From: Diplocarpon mali | Lineage: Eukaryota > Ascomycota > Leotiomycetes > Helotiales > Drepanopezizaceae | Reading direction: 5' to 3' | Length of the DNA stretch: 64,000 bases | NCBI GenBank assembly: GCA_024741835.1 | Contig: JAENRP010000004.1 | Coordinates: 376,368-440,367 of the forward strand | Part shown: positions 12,365-22,873 of the stretch, piece after piece | Layout: each line of letters opens with the position of its first letter | Numbering within the stretch: the stretch's first letter is position 1 | Program-made: the position numbers and the translations under genes | Notes under the pieces: generated by a model | What the model saw: the letters and a program-made list of their open reading frames with translations, nothing else | The model's database searches: none | Told to the model about the DNA's origin: nothing

Positions 12365-12940
12365 CGTAGATGCTGCTGAGATACGTATTTCGCGAACCTT
12401 GTGGGAACTTCTCGCAGCGGGTGCCCTCTCCACAAACCAAATTTGCCCTCTGCGCGACCAAGCCCCAGCGACTGCGAAATCTGACGAAAGCCTGTAGTTC
12501 GATTGCCAAACAGCCGCAGAGTACAACGATCGATCCCGTGAAACGTCGTGGCGTGCAGGGTTGTCAGAGCGAGCCTCAACGCGTGCGTGTGTCGGATTGA
12601 GGGTTAGTGGGAAGGACGGAGTGGATGCGTGGCTGGAAAGGAGTGTTGGGCTGTTGGGGGATGTGTTGCAGAGCGAGCGAGCGATGAAAACTGCTAACGG
12701 GCGACGGGCGACGAGCAACGGGCAACGGGCAACTGGGGGCACATTCAAGAGACGCGATGAGGCTGCAAATTGGTTGGGGTTGGCACAGGAGGCGCGCTGG
12801 ACTCGGGGTTTCTGCCCCTTTGAATGGCGGCGGCGGCTCGGGCGCACACTACCGGCTCCTTAACCGGCGGCTGGCTCTGCGGCGCGTGTAGACTTTCTCG
12901 GTTGCGAATCGATAACGAGCGGGTTCCGTTGTTAGACTTT

Positions 12941-13028
12941 GCGACTCTGCAACTCTGCGACTTTGCGACTCTGCGCCTCTGCGACCTTGCGACCTTGCGA
13001 CCTTGCGACTTTGCGACTTTGCGACCTG
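12941..13028. repeat. 8-bp minisatellite, about 11 copies
   Basis: Tandem array of about eleven 8-bp units of consensus GCGAC(T/C)(T/C)T with single-base variants. Because eight is not a multiple of three, the same array yields repetitive peptides in several frames on both strands. It lies in the SPA2 upstream region. Confidence 0.85.
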
Positions 13029-13350
13029 GCAGCTTAGAGACGTGGAGACGTGGGGACTCGGAGCAGGATTTCGGCACGCTACCCAGAGGTGCTCTACAGC
13101 CAGAGGTCGGGTGGGAGAGGGCAGAGAGGGCAGAGAATCACGTAAACACGGAAGACGCGCACGATCTTGGGGAGGGGGAGGGGGAAGTAAGTGTGTCCGC
13201 TTCTTGCACCAACAATGGATTGGGTTTGTTGTCCCATCAGCGCAATGGGTCGACGGCACTAGATGAATCGCAAGGGAGACCAAGATAGAGATCGGTTCCT
13301 TTCCAGGCTGTCCAGGAGACAGTCGGATCTCGTCTGCTGTACGGTCTCGT

Positions 13351-13416
13351 CGGTATTGGTAATGGTGTTGGTGTTGGGATTCGGATTGGGATTGGGATTG
13401 GGATTGGTATCGGCAT
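13351..13416. repeat. GGGATT/GGTGTT hexamer array
   Basis: Degenerate hexamer repeat that begins with GGTATTGGTAATGGTGTT and becomes four to five copies of GGGATT. The unit differs from the fungal telomere repeat TTAGGG, so I read it as an interstitial microsatellite. Confidence 0.75.
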
Positions 13417-14083
13417 CCCCCACGCCCAGTCTGTTGTCCTGGCTGGCCCGTTCTGTGAGCACGGGGAATCTCCGAGATTCCACGGTGCCCTATGATTGGC
13501 CAGGCTGTGGCAGCATAATGTTCGTCTCACACGAAGCCGGCGTTGCGTTGGACATCAAGTATGTTGGGTATTCACGTATGCAGCGTGTCATGCGCACTGG
13601 CAGCTTGCGTGGGCTGGGGAATTCCAGCTCCGAGACGGCTTGGAGGCGTCTTCCTGCAAGGCGGAGTACGACCTGGACGGTACGAGACTACCACAGGCCC
13701 AGCCACCCGTGGGCCGTCACCCAGTCTCGTCGTCGCTCTGTGTACGGATCACGCGGCCTCGACAGGAACGGCTTCTCAGATCGCCTGAGTCCTCATTACG
13801 CCCGCCGTGACATTACATTACCTGCTGCTGCTGTCACATATCACCGGCTGTTTTGGGGGCAACGAAACAGTATTGCTCGGCATGCGCATGTCTCGCGGGC
13901 TCGCTCACTCAATCACCAGCTTCAGTACCCGCCTGATCTGGGCCGTGGAAAAAATCGCATGACTCCTTGGTATCCTCCTTGGTACATGGACTCATTCCTG
14001 ATGCAGATTCCCCTGAAAAACGCCATTCTTGGGTATCCCGATCCTCAGAGCGCCTGCCGCAATCTCAACTCGGATTGAGCCTC

Positions 14084-14901
14084 TCAAAACCATGCCAAAG
14101 TCCATACTGCGGGGAGATTAGGCCATCTCTCTTGCCATGCACCAATAATGTCGGGTACGCGGTCGTCAAAGCCGCTTCTGCTAGCTGCGTTCCCACTATC
14201 GAAGCCAACAGGATTACGTTCCCGTTCCTCCGCAGCGGCCTCGTTCAAAGAGTCGGCGAGGTCCAGGATGCCGCGGCCTCCCACCAGAGCCTCTTCGTGG
14301 TTGTCTTTGATATCGACATTAATGACGTGCACAGGTCGATTCAGGGGTGATCCTCGACTCAGGAGATCGTCGATTACAGCATCCCAGCACCTCTCCTCGC
14401 AAGTGATGACCACATCCACAACTCCACCTTCGATGCCCTCACTGCCTTTGTCTTTGCTGTGCTCCAGTCTCGGGACCCCAACTTGCCAGTCCTGCCACCT
14501 CTCGGGGCCCCATTTGACGTTCCTGTTTCGCTCGAGCATGTTAAGCAGACCGTTGGCGCGATACAGACGCGGGTCCTTGGCCTCCAGCTCTTTGTACATG
14601 CTGTCATATGAAGTCTTGTTAAATTGGTAGACATTTGGCTTGTCTATGGATGGCCCAGGCAGCCGCACTAGGGATCCTGTACCGAATGAGATGACCGGAT
14701 AGTGGGCCGCTGCGAGGCGGAGATGTGACTCCATGGATCTTTGCAGGTCAGCAGCTGGCTATCATGGAGATGATGAGAAACAAGCCTGTTTTGGTTGCTG
14801 GCACAGACCGTGCAGAACTTGAGTTTGAATCCTCCCGGATCCTGGCGTTCTCCATTGGACCCTCCATTGCTGGCTCCAGAGTGGACTTGGGGTTGAGCCA
14901 T
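14084..14901 (-). CDS. SSU72: RNA polymerase II CTD phosphatase Ssu72
   Basis: Protein phosphatase that removes Ser5/Ser7 phosphates from the Pol II C-terminal domain; part of the 3'-end processing machinery. Two exons, 14901-14786 and 14738-14084, give 256 residues; yeast Ssu72 has 206. The low-molecular-weight phosphatase loop C-x5-R reads CASNQNR (Cys33 to Arg39), followed by SMESH. Further family blocks are [18 protein letters not shown] and [15 protein letters not shown]. The 47-bp intron interrupts the Arg39 codon (AG|A). Its donor is GC (AG|gcttgt) rather than GT; I find no GT donor that keeps the loop. The acceptor is tgcaaag. The first 25 residues are an S/G-rich extension. An upstream in-frame ATG at 15009 exists, but 14901 is the better start. 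Confidence 0.9.
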
Positions 14902-16360
14902 GGATGTAGATGGACGTTCGAATACTGCGGCAGGCGATGATCGCGTCGCTATTCTGCGGCCAGAGTCACATTGGTAGTAGGCGCACTCCGGAGTCTTCGG
15001 TATCACCACCCCTATGAGAGGTGTGCTATTAGCTCTTGCGTTCTCGAGGAATCCACTAAAATAGTCGCATCGTCGGAATATGTTCAGTTATAGCGTAAAA
15101 AATTGCCTCCTCAGAGGAGAATAGGACAGCTCCAATAAAAATATCTCATCATGTTACAAGAATGGCATGGGAAGGAAGGGGGTGTGCACGTACAGGTTTC
15201 CAGGTCTCGAGTTGTTGCGAGGAGGAATGGCGGGTGTGCTGAAAAAGCCTACTCGATAAATGAAGGATGGGAAAAGCCTGACAAGCTAATCCGAGCACGC
15301 TAAGAGTTAGCCTGGTCGCTTGGTACGGTGACCTAGCTCGATGGACCTACACGGTGCGAGTTGCGGCTCTGTCAATAAAAAGCATATTACTCCAGGAATC
15401 CGAATGGCGATGGTTGGCGGGAATGGATCCAAGTGGCCAGAAGAGCGAGTACTCTGCCATTCTTGACTGGATATTGGAGTGTATGCAGTCATGCACAATG
15501 CGACTCGATAGAAGCGGAAATTGGACTCGGCCACGGGTCTTCATGGCGAACACTCAGAGGCCTTTTTGTAACAAGTACTGTTAGAATATACAAGGATTGA
15601 CTTATGTAATCGTACCTTGTATATACACTCCTGCAGCTCCATAGAACTCAGAATCTACACTTTTAGATTCGTCAAGTACTTACCCAAAGATGGTCCAGGT
15701 CACTTACGAGATTCAACGACACCTGGGCGGTCCGAGTCTTCGCACCGTATATTTAAGAAGAGGATGGATCTCCTGAACTTCTGGGACATGGATTTCCTCC
15801 GCAGCGAGACCTGGCCCCCAAGCCGAGCATTAGTGGAGTTGGGTCTCGAGGCCTAGATAATGGCTTCATCTCGATAAATCTATTAAGAGTATTAGAAAAG
15901 AAACTTTTACATAATCTATCTTCTTATTAAAGAGATATATGTAGACGGTCTTACTAAGAACGAAACCTGAATCTTGGGGAGTTGGCAAGAAGGCCTGCGA
16001 GTGACAGGAAGCCATGAAGTCTTCAGAATGGAGCATCTGCCTGATGTAGACAGGACATAGAGAGGTTCATGGCCCCGAAATTTCCGACTTTATGCCAGGT
16101 GCGCAGGTGAAGTGGGTGGCATGAGCGCCGAAGGGATCATCGCAGTTCCCAGAGTGGCACATATAACAGCAGTAAAGAAGACCAGGCAGGAGTGCGACAG
16201 TCCGAAGACCATGTTACGTTTCGAGGTTGCCGGCTGTTTCTTGACCCTTTTTCCTCGACGAGGGAATGCTTCCACTGTGATTGTGCCTCGATGCCACAGT
16301 CATTGGTTATCGTGTGGGTACTGAAGGTGTAGATTTGTCTGTTTTTCTGCAGAAGTAATT

Positions 16361-16573
16361 ATATGTATATATGTATATATGTATATATGTATATGTATAT
16401 ATGTATATATGTATATATGTATATATGTATATGTATATATGTATATATGTATATATGTATATGTATATATGTATATGTATATATTTATATATGTATATAC
16501 ATATATACATATATACATATATACATATATACATATATACATATATACATATATACATATACATATACATAAT
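16361..16573. repeat. TA-rich microsatellite forming a large inverted repeat
   Basis: About 210 bp. The left part is a run of ATATATGT/ATATGT units, the right part a run of ATATATAC units. The two meet around gtatatac at 16493-16500, so the arms are near-complementary. The array could extrude as a cruciform or fold into a long hairpin RNA. Open frames of MYICIYVY type through it are artefacts. Confidence 0.9.
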
Positions 16574-16949
16574 ATACCTCTATATACTCCCCTCCATTGC
16601 AGAGTCGCAGTTTTCTTTTCTGGTTGGTCTTTTCTCCTCAGCCCGTGGGAGAAGTCTCCTGGCACCTTGGAGTACCAGGTAGACTCTATCGTAACTCTCA
16701 TCCCGAAATAGCAACCTGACTGGCGACTGCTGGGGTCCCAAGAACGGAGCCCTCGCCCCTTCGACCCTCTACAGATTCACAATGCGAACGAACACCGTGC
16801 TCAACTCTGCTCGTACTCTGTCGCCGACGACAAGTCAGAGAAAGCCGGCCGAACTGCCGAACTGCCGACTGCCGACTGCCGCCAGTCCAAAGCCCGAGCC
16901 CGAGCCTCGTCGTCGCAGAACCCTGCCATCCCATCTCTGCCCTTCTCCA

Positions 16950-16998
16950 GGATCTGGATCTGGATCTGGATCTGCATCTGCATCTGCATCTGGATCGG
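16950..16998. repeat. GGATCT/GCATCT hexamer repeat
   Basis: Eight or so tandem hexamers, four or five GGATCT followed by GCATCT variants. Being a multiple of three, it would code for a Ser/Gly or Ser/Ala repeat if translated. I see no gene support around it. Confidence 0.8.
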
Positions 16999-17230
16999 AA
17001 TGGATCTCTGAGATACTCTTCCTTGCGAGTACTCGACATTACTCGGTTACCTACACAGCACATGGAATCGCTCTACCAGGACGAGTACCGGATCATACTG
17101 GATATCGCGAGCACGGCCATCGACGTCGCAGGAGTAATCTCCAATCTCCCCGTCCCTCGCGCGGCGGCGTGTATTCGTACCTCTTGTCGCCCGGTTGGAT
17201 TCTCCGAGGCTTCATCCAGGTTTGCGGCGT

Positions 17231-17310
17231 TCTCCCTCTTCTCTCTCACTCCGTCTCTCCTCCTCTCCTCTCCTCCTCTCCTCCTCTCCTCCCACTCCTC
17301 CTACTCTCCT
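17231..17310. repeat. Polypyrimidine CTCCT tract
   Basis: About 80 nt almost entirely of C and T on the plus strand (CTCCTCTCCTC units). It lies within the pyrimidine-rich leader region upstream of the SH3-domain gene. Such tracts are common near fungal promoters. Confidence 0.75.
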
Positions 17311-17784
17311 CTCATCCTGTCTCGGCGCGTCCTTTCAGCCCAGGCCCACGAACAAGCCCACACCCAAACGTCGCGAGGTCAGCACACCGCACACTACGCT
17401 CATCACCTTACCTAAGGTCCTACTATACCACCCAAGGGATACCTCCCCACACCTTACTCCTCGTACTAAACAGCTTCTTGCGATACGCAACCCGATCGGA
17501 GCGCTCGGTCTATCAATAAACTCAACGCCCTGACGCTCAGTCCGTCTTGGGCCTCCTCCAGTACTCGCACTCTGTGCAGTGGACCGCAATTCTGCTAAAA
17601 TAAGTCTCTGGCCTCCCGACTTCAGGCGCATTGGCCCTGCTGCAGCCCGGTGGGGTCAGCGCTCCCCTTGATCTTTTCTACAGAGCACAGTACTCGGACT
17701 GTAAGATCAGGTTTGTCTCCATACAAGTACATAGCAGTACCATCGGCCGGCTTGACCAATTCCTCACGCCCCCGCCTGCTGTCT

Positions 17785-17858
17785 CTCGCTGCCCTCGCTG
17801 CCCTCGCTGCCCTCGCTGCTCTCTCTGCCCTCCCTGCCCTTCCTGCCCTTCCTGCCCT
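17785..17858. repeat. 9-bp minisatellite GCCCTCGCT
   Basis: About eight tandem 9-bp units (GCCCTCGCT, then GCCCTTCCT variants). The unit length keeps frames open on both strands and produces spurious repeat peptides. Located about 0.4 kb before the SH3 gene start. Confidence 0.8.
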
Positions 17859-18213
17859 CGAAACCCCCCACCACATCTCGAACAAGACTCGGCTTGCGCG
17901 TCTGTCGCGCCAATTTTGGCTCGCCATCGCAATAACAGCCCCAACATTCCTCACCTCTCACCATTCTATACGCGAGACGGCCACTTTTGCTGATCAACAA
18001 CTGTCCCTCAGACGACCGAGGCTCAGCGATCAACCCAATCTCGGAGCAGATGCTGGCTGTTCCGGTTGATTGTGCAACTGACCTTCAATATCGCCAACTC
18101 GAAAGCTTGCGGGCAAGCTGCCGCCTGCCTTGTCGATATCACCGCACGTTCCAAGCATCTACCTACCTTTGCGATCCTCGAAGACGCAATTCATTCATAC
18201 CGACGGCACCAAA

Positions 18214-19878
18214 ATGACAGCCGTCATGTCTCCAACGATCAATACCTCGACCTCCACCCCACCCAAATCATCATCTCCGGTCTGCTCTCCCTCGTCGAAT
18301 CCGAATCAACCCTCGTTGCCGCCCTTGATCACGTCGCCTCCCTCTCGACGATCGGCTCTTCAGCGACCTCCCTCGTATGCCTCGAAGAATCGGCTATCGC
18401 AGTACTCGAACTACTCCGTTCCCTCCCGCTCACGTCCACCCTCGCACCTATTCCTTCCCTTCCACTCGAGCTTACCTTACACGACCGTCCGGGATTTCGC
18501 ATATCCAGCACTGCACCCTATGCACTACGGCCCGCCATTAGAACCTTCCCAGCCACCTTCGGGGAAGTCGACACCTGCGAGCGAAACCCACAACAAGCGC
18601 TTCTCTGACCCACCCACACCATGGGATAGTAGGGGGAGCTGGGTACCTGGTGCCTGGACAAGCGAGGGACTCACGAAGGGCGAGCAGCTAGCACCCATAC
18701 ACTTTGGCGACGGACCACCGTGGAGCGAGGATGAAGATCTCCAAAGCCCTGTGGTGGTCAGTTCTCGCCACAGGAAGCACAAGTCCTCCGCCGATGGATA
18801 CCGAAGTTCACGAGGGCGTGGCCGGGTGCGGAGCGGAAGAGAGGACGGAGAGCATAGAGCAAGTATGCTTAGCCAGGAAACATACGAACAAGACCGGAGT
18901 TTCTTTGTGGGCACAAGTGGCGATAGCAGCAAGAGGTATTTAGTAAACGAAGGAGATGTGGCCGATGGGCCTGGGGGAGATTGTGTCAGCTACCAACCAG
19001 AGCAAGCTCGACATTCGACCTTGGCCCCCTACAATTTACCGGGCCAGAGGGATTCACATTTCGCTGGTACACTAGCGAGCAGGACATATACCGATGAGAC
19101 TGGCCAGGAATTCAGATCCGAGTCGGACGCTTCTAGTTCGGCTTCATCTCCAGGGCTAACACGGCATGACGAGTCTAGATATTCTAGAGATTATCAATTT
19201 ACCATTGCATCAGCAGATGAGGAAATGCATGGAAAGGCCGTTGCTTTGTTCGATTTCGAGAGGGAGAATGAGAATGAGCTGCCTTTAGTGGAGGGGCAGG
19301 TAATCTGGGTCTCCTACCGACACGGCCAAGGATGGCTTGTGGCTGAGGATCCTAAGACCCAGGAAAGCGGATTAGTTCCTGAAGAGTACGTCCGACTCCT
19401 GCGAGACATTCAGGGCGGCCTGAATAGTTTGACTGGGCAGGTAAACGATCAAGTACATAGTCCGCTCACCCAAGATTCTGGGACACCAACTCAAGCAGAG
19501 CACAATCAAGCCTTCGGACACACGCCGACAGGGAGTAACGGGAGTAATGGGTACCAGCAGCCCATTGTCTCCACCTTCTCAACCTCCTCCAAAGACCTCC
19601 ACCCGTACCCTCAGCATCTTCTGGGGACGTCCGCGGGACAGCCACCCCCCCAGGTGATTCATTATCATGGCCAGCGTGGTGGCTCTACTGTCAATACGCC
19701 TACACTCTCCAGCTCGCACGAAGGTGCCCGAGAACGCAGTCTAGAAGCGAAGACTCGGAAGACCGATGACAAGGTAAATCAATCACCAAATGCGACCCTT
19801 CCAGACACAAGGTTGGAAACAGCAGTCAAGCAGCCTTTGAGTCCCAATAGCGACTCAACAGATGACTCTTCTGATTGA
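18214..19878 (+). CDS. SH3-domain adaptor protein, Nbp2-like
   Basis: Single-exon protein of 554 residues. One SH3 domain lies at about residues 340-402: KAVALFDFERENENELPL (ALYDF-type start), then GQVIWVSYRHGQGWLVAED and GLVPEEYV. This is close to the SH3 domain of yeast Nbp2, an adaptor that docks the phosphatase Ptc1 to MAP-kinase cascades; orthology is an inference. The N-terminal third is Ser/Pro-rich, with a conserved-looking stretch PSYASKNRLSQYSNYS, and the C-terminus is polar and acidic. The ATG at 18214 has a good context (accaaaATG). The frame is open further upstream to 18130. A second frame of 180 codons (18066-18608) overlaps the 5' part; I take the SH3 frame as the real one. 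Confidence 0.82.
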   Translation: MTAVMSPTINTSTSTPPKSSSPVCSPSSNPNQPSLPPLITSPPSRRSALQRPPSYASKNRLSQYSNYSVPSRSRPPSHLFLPFHSSLPYTTVRDFAYPALHPMHYGPPLEPSQPPSGKSTPASETHNKRFSDPPTPWDSRGSWVPGAWTSEGLTKGEQLAPIHFGDGPPWSEDEDLQSPVVVSSRHRKHKSSADGYRSSRGRGRVRSGREDGEHRASMLSQETYEQDRSFFVGTSGDSSKRYLVNEGDVADGPGGDCVSYQPEQARHSTLAPYNLPGQRDSHFAGTLASRTYTDETGQEFRSESDASSSASSPGLTRHDESRYSRDYQFTIASADEEMHGKAVALFDFERENENELPLVEGQVIWVSYRHGQGWLVAEDPKTQESGLVPEEYVRLLRDIQGGLNSLTGQVNDQVHSPLTQDSGTPTQAEHNQAFGHTPTGSNGSNGYQQPIVSTFSTSSKDLHPYPQHLLGTSAGQPPPQVIHYHGQRGGSTVNTPTLSSSHEGARERSLEAKTRKTDDKVNQSPNATLPDTRLETAVKQPLSPNSDSTDDSSD

Positions 19879-20595
19879 GAGAAATATGTCTTGCGTCCCC
19901 TTGAGCTTGAAGGAGGTGCTCGCTGCTCGATCACTAATTTCAGAGGACTACATTTGAAATTTCCAACGGGTTGATGCGTGCACATTTGGTCTGCCCCCTC
20001 CCCCAATACCCATTTGTAATCGGTTGGTTGCACAAAATTCCAGGAAGCAGGAGGCCGACCAGGAAGATTTCCAATCTCATCTTCGCCTTCCTCTGTATCA
20101 TCAGATTTTCGAATTAGGCTCCCAAGTAGGCGGAGGGCGGAGAATGCTGCATGCAAGGTTATCACGAGCTTTGTAATGGAATGGCACAATGGATGAGCTT
20201 AGATGAGAAGCCATGAGGTTGGGATGGTGTTTTAGAGTCGTTGTTGGGCGAGGCGTAACTGTCGAGATGCTCTATTGACCTTTGGCAGGGTGAGACGCAG
20301 GACAGACTGGTTGTGAGTTCTAGCTAATTATGAGGTGTACTCATAACCATTTACACAACACAACAGTACAGAGTAAACATGTACTGCATAGAGCCAATGT
20401 GTCAGAAAGAACCGTCGGCCAAGTTTCCTATGTAGCTACTCTGCCGGTATCTGCTTGTGGAGGTTGAACCCACGCATGTGACAGGGGCCGCGGGGTACTC
20501 TAGCCAAAGCTACCTCGAGCCTCTCGAATATCAAGCTTTCATTTAGAACAATCATAGAACACTACCTTTAGTTGCGATACTAGTGCCCGCCGAAC
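19879..20595. other. Intergenic, SH3 gene 3' end and PNC1 promoter
   Basis: About 0.7 kb between two plus-strand genes. No gene-like frame with domain support; a 136-codon minus-strand frame at 19779-20189 overlaps the SH3 gene end and is disregarded. I see no repeat or RNA gene. Confidence 0.5.
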
Positions 20596-21368
20596 ATGGC
20601 AGCTGTCTTTAGACCCGCCTTGATTATTGTAGATCTGCAGAACGACTTCTGCCCTCCAGTTCGTTGTCTCCCCTTCCTGTGTTCACCAGCTCATATTTAC
20701 GACAAGTTCCCAAGTGTAGATAGGTACTTACTGATTTAGATCAACAGAATGGCTCTCTTGCCGTCACAAGCGGCCGCGAAATCATTCCCATCGCGAACAA
20801 GCTGCTCTCCTTCCCTTTCATCCTCAAGATTGCAACAAAAGACTGGCACCCCCCAGACCACGTCTCATTCGCCTCGAACCACGCTGGCAAACGACCCTTT
20901 GTAGATACGGCAACTATCGTCAACCCATCCAACAGCGCCGAAAGCTACGAGTCCCGGCTTTGGCCTGACCATTGCATTCAGAACACGGCCGGCGCAGCTC
21001 TCGTCCCCGAGTTACACGCCGAGAAACTGGACAGGGTGGTTGAGAAGGGGCAAAGGAGGGAGGTGGAGATGTACTCCGCGTTCTATGACTCATTGCAGAG
21101 CCCCAGGGGCAGCGACAGCGGATTGGCGCAGGTCCTGCGGGAGAAGGGAATTACGGACGTGTATGTGGTGGGCTTGGCTTTCGATTATTGTGTGAAGGCT
21201 ACCGCGGTAGATGCGCAGAAGGAAGGCTACACGACGGTTGTCGTGATGGATGGGACGAGGGCTGTGGACGCGGGGGTTTGGGACGAGGTCTGCAAGGAGT
21301 TGGAAGGGCTGGGGATTCGGGTTGTGGCCATGGAGGGAGAGGAGGTGAAAAGGGTTGAGGAGTCCTGA
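20596..21368 (+). CDS. PNC1: Nicotinamidase
   Basis: Converts nicotinamide to nicotinic acid and ammonia in NAD+ salvage; in yeast it also relieves sirtuin inhibition. Two exons, 20596-20658 and 20748-21368, give 227 residues (yeast Pnc1 is 216). Removing the 89-bp phase-0 intron (gttcgt to caacag) joins DFCPP to NGSLAV, as in the family. Catalytic Asp13 lies in DLQND and the nucleophile in AFDYCVKATAVDA. The metal-binding D-x-H-x4-H pattern is seen in DWHPPDHVSF. RLWPDHCIQNTAGA is the conserved block before the EKGQ lysine region. The start ATG leads directly into the first strand (ALIIVDLQND), so no extension is expected. Confidence 0.95.
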
Positions 21369-22360
21369 GGAGCGCCGCTTGGGGGGGATTTCTGCATCTG
21401 GAGTCTAGAACAGGCGTTGAAGTAGATGTGCAAGGGTTCTCCAGTCGGGGGGGGGGCCTTACCTGGAGCCTCAGAGATTCGACTGATGACTGACGATACA
21501 AAGTCACTGCGTTTAAGGAACTGTTACAGACGCTGATACGCTGGTACTCGTTGGTGTCATGAGCTGTTCTTGTCACTACGTCCAGAAACCCACCAGCAAC
21601 CGTCGATTGTATACAGCACAAGGAGATTTCGCAAGATGTTTTTTACATATGACCGGAAAAGCCAAGACTGATCTGGGGGACATCGCAACCTGCGTTGCTC
21701 ATAAGCAGTTGACTTCAAAGTAGCTGAAAGAGAATCTCTCCGTCGCCTGCTCAAAATAAGAACATCTGAATAGGTGCAGACGGTCTTATCGCTAAGCTGC
21801 ACGAAGTAGCTCAACAGAAATAAGCAATACCTTCTTTCATACCGATACCAGCCGGTAAGCACTCACTATTGATTATTCTAGGCTTCTTGACTCGCCATAC
21901 TCTCCTCCATGAACCCCTCAGCTCAGATGTTGATTTTTCTCAGCTCGCCTGGAGTGTCAAGATACTCACACCTTACACTTGGTCACGAGATAGGAATCGC
22001 CTGCTGCCAGGGGATTTCTTTGGCCACGCCGCCCCCGCCGAATGCTCAGTAATTTCGCTGGCGCTGCGCCTCCAGGAATCGGCTGCCAAATTATTTGCTT
22101 CTTTGAGATCAGGAACACACAAGATGCCGCGCGTCCAGGCCTAGACCGCACTGCAGAGGAAGATGAACATCAAAAGGGAAGATGGCCAGAAGCTCTGCTC
22201 TCACTAGTATTGTTTCCAAAGTCTTTGGATTGTTGATGTCTGGCTGCCCCTTTGCTGGCAAGGGCTCTTTGTTAATCTGGAGGAGCTAACCGTTCTGTGC
22301 TCTAGCGCCAGCCAGTCTAGCGAAGAGGATTATCACCGTGAATCTCGCCCCAGGCGACCG

Positions 22361-22370
22361 TTATATAAGG
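22361..22370 (+). promoter_or_regulatory. Candidate TATA box for HMG-CoA reductase
   Basis: The sequence ttatataagg is a textbook TATA element, about 575 bp before the start codon. It fits a transcript with a long, intron-containing leader. No functional evidence; the position alone is suggestive. Confidence 0.45.
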
Positions 22371-22546
22371 GCCCTGACCAGCTCGGCCAGCTCCATTGGC
22401 ACCTCCTCTCCTTGGGTTCAATTACACAACATTGATCGCACACGGCCAGCAACTCGTCTCTCTGATTTCAGTTCCATATCACAAGTACAAGGTCTATACT
22501 TCCTCGTCACAGTCAACAAACGGAGCGCTTGCCGCATAAACTATAG

Positions 22547-22873
22547 GTGAGTTCTACTTCTTCCTCTGCTTGGACATCTTTCGGCTCGAAACCCTTTTGC
22601 GACTGGACTAGACTACCTACGTATACGTGAGGCAGAACCTCTCCTGCAGGATCAGCGACATGAATTTGCGCGATAATCTGTTGGGGATGATACCAGTCTC
22701 GCGATGCGCAGGATCGCCAGTTGCAAGGGACTTGGGCATGTTAGCATGCTCGGGGCAGAAGGCATCATCTACCATGGTTCCTAGCTACTTCAAGCATCGG
22801 CCCAGATAGCAGGCTTGTGTCAGAGTTGTGACTAGAAATTGCTGGGCACAGAGCTAACCATGATTTGTACCAG
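22547..22873 (+). other. Candidate 5'-UTR intron of HMG-CoA reductase
   Basis: A strong donor (ATAG|gtgagt) at 22547 pairs with a branch-like gctaac and acceptor tttgtaccag ending at 22873, 64 bp before the start codon. Splicing would remove several upstream ATGs, including the frame at 22627-22809. This is inferred from splice signals only. Confidence 0.4.

Larger units (their letters stand above)
12365..14083. other. Intergenic region with minisatellites, SPA2 leader and SSU72 downstream region
   Basis: About 1.7 kb between the starts of SPA2 and the end of SSU72. Besides the two listed repeat arrays it has an ACGGGCGACGGGC/AACGGGCAACGGGC tract at about 12697-12737. A 271-codon plus-strand frame at 13263-14078 is driven partly by the hexamer repeat (a run of GL dipeptides) and I do not call it a gene. 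Confidence 0.5.
14902..18213. other. Repeat-rich intergenic region and leader of the SH3 gene
   Basis: About 3.3 kb without a convincing gene. AT-rich patches occur at 15060-15140 and 15865-15950. Tandem repeats (listed separately) lie at 16361-16573, 16950-16998, 17231-17310 and 17785-17858. From about 17.2 kb to the SH3 start the plus strand is strongly pyrimidine-rich, which suits a long promoter and 5' leader of a fungal gene. Frames such as 16782-17519 run through the repeats and are not called. Confidence 0.5.

Noticed and set aside
13381..13408. Telomere-like GGGATT repeats
   Set aside because: The unit is TTGGGA, not TTAGGG, with only a few copies next to degenerate units; an interstitial microsatellite is simpler.
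13263..14078. 271-codon plus-strand frame
   Set aside because: Kept open partly by the hexamer repeat (GL dipeptides); the rest is low in structure and shows no family.
16307..16711. Several 70-130-codon frames of alternating Tyr/Ile/Met
   Set aside because: Translation of the TA-rich microsatellite on both strands, not protein.
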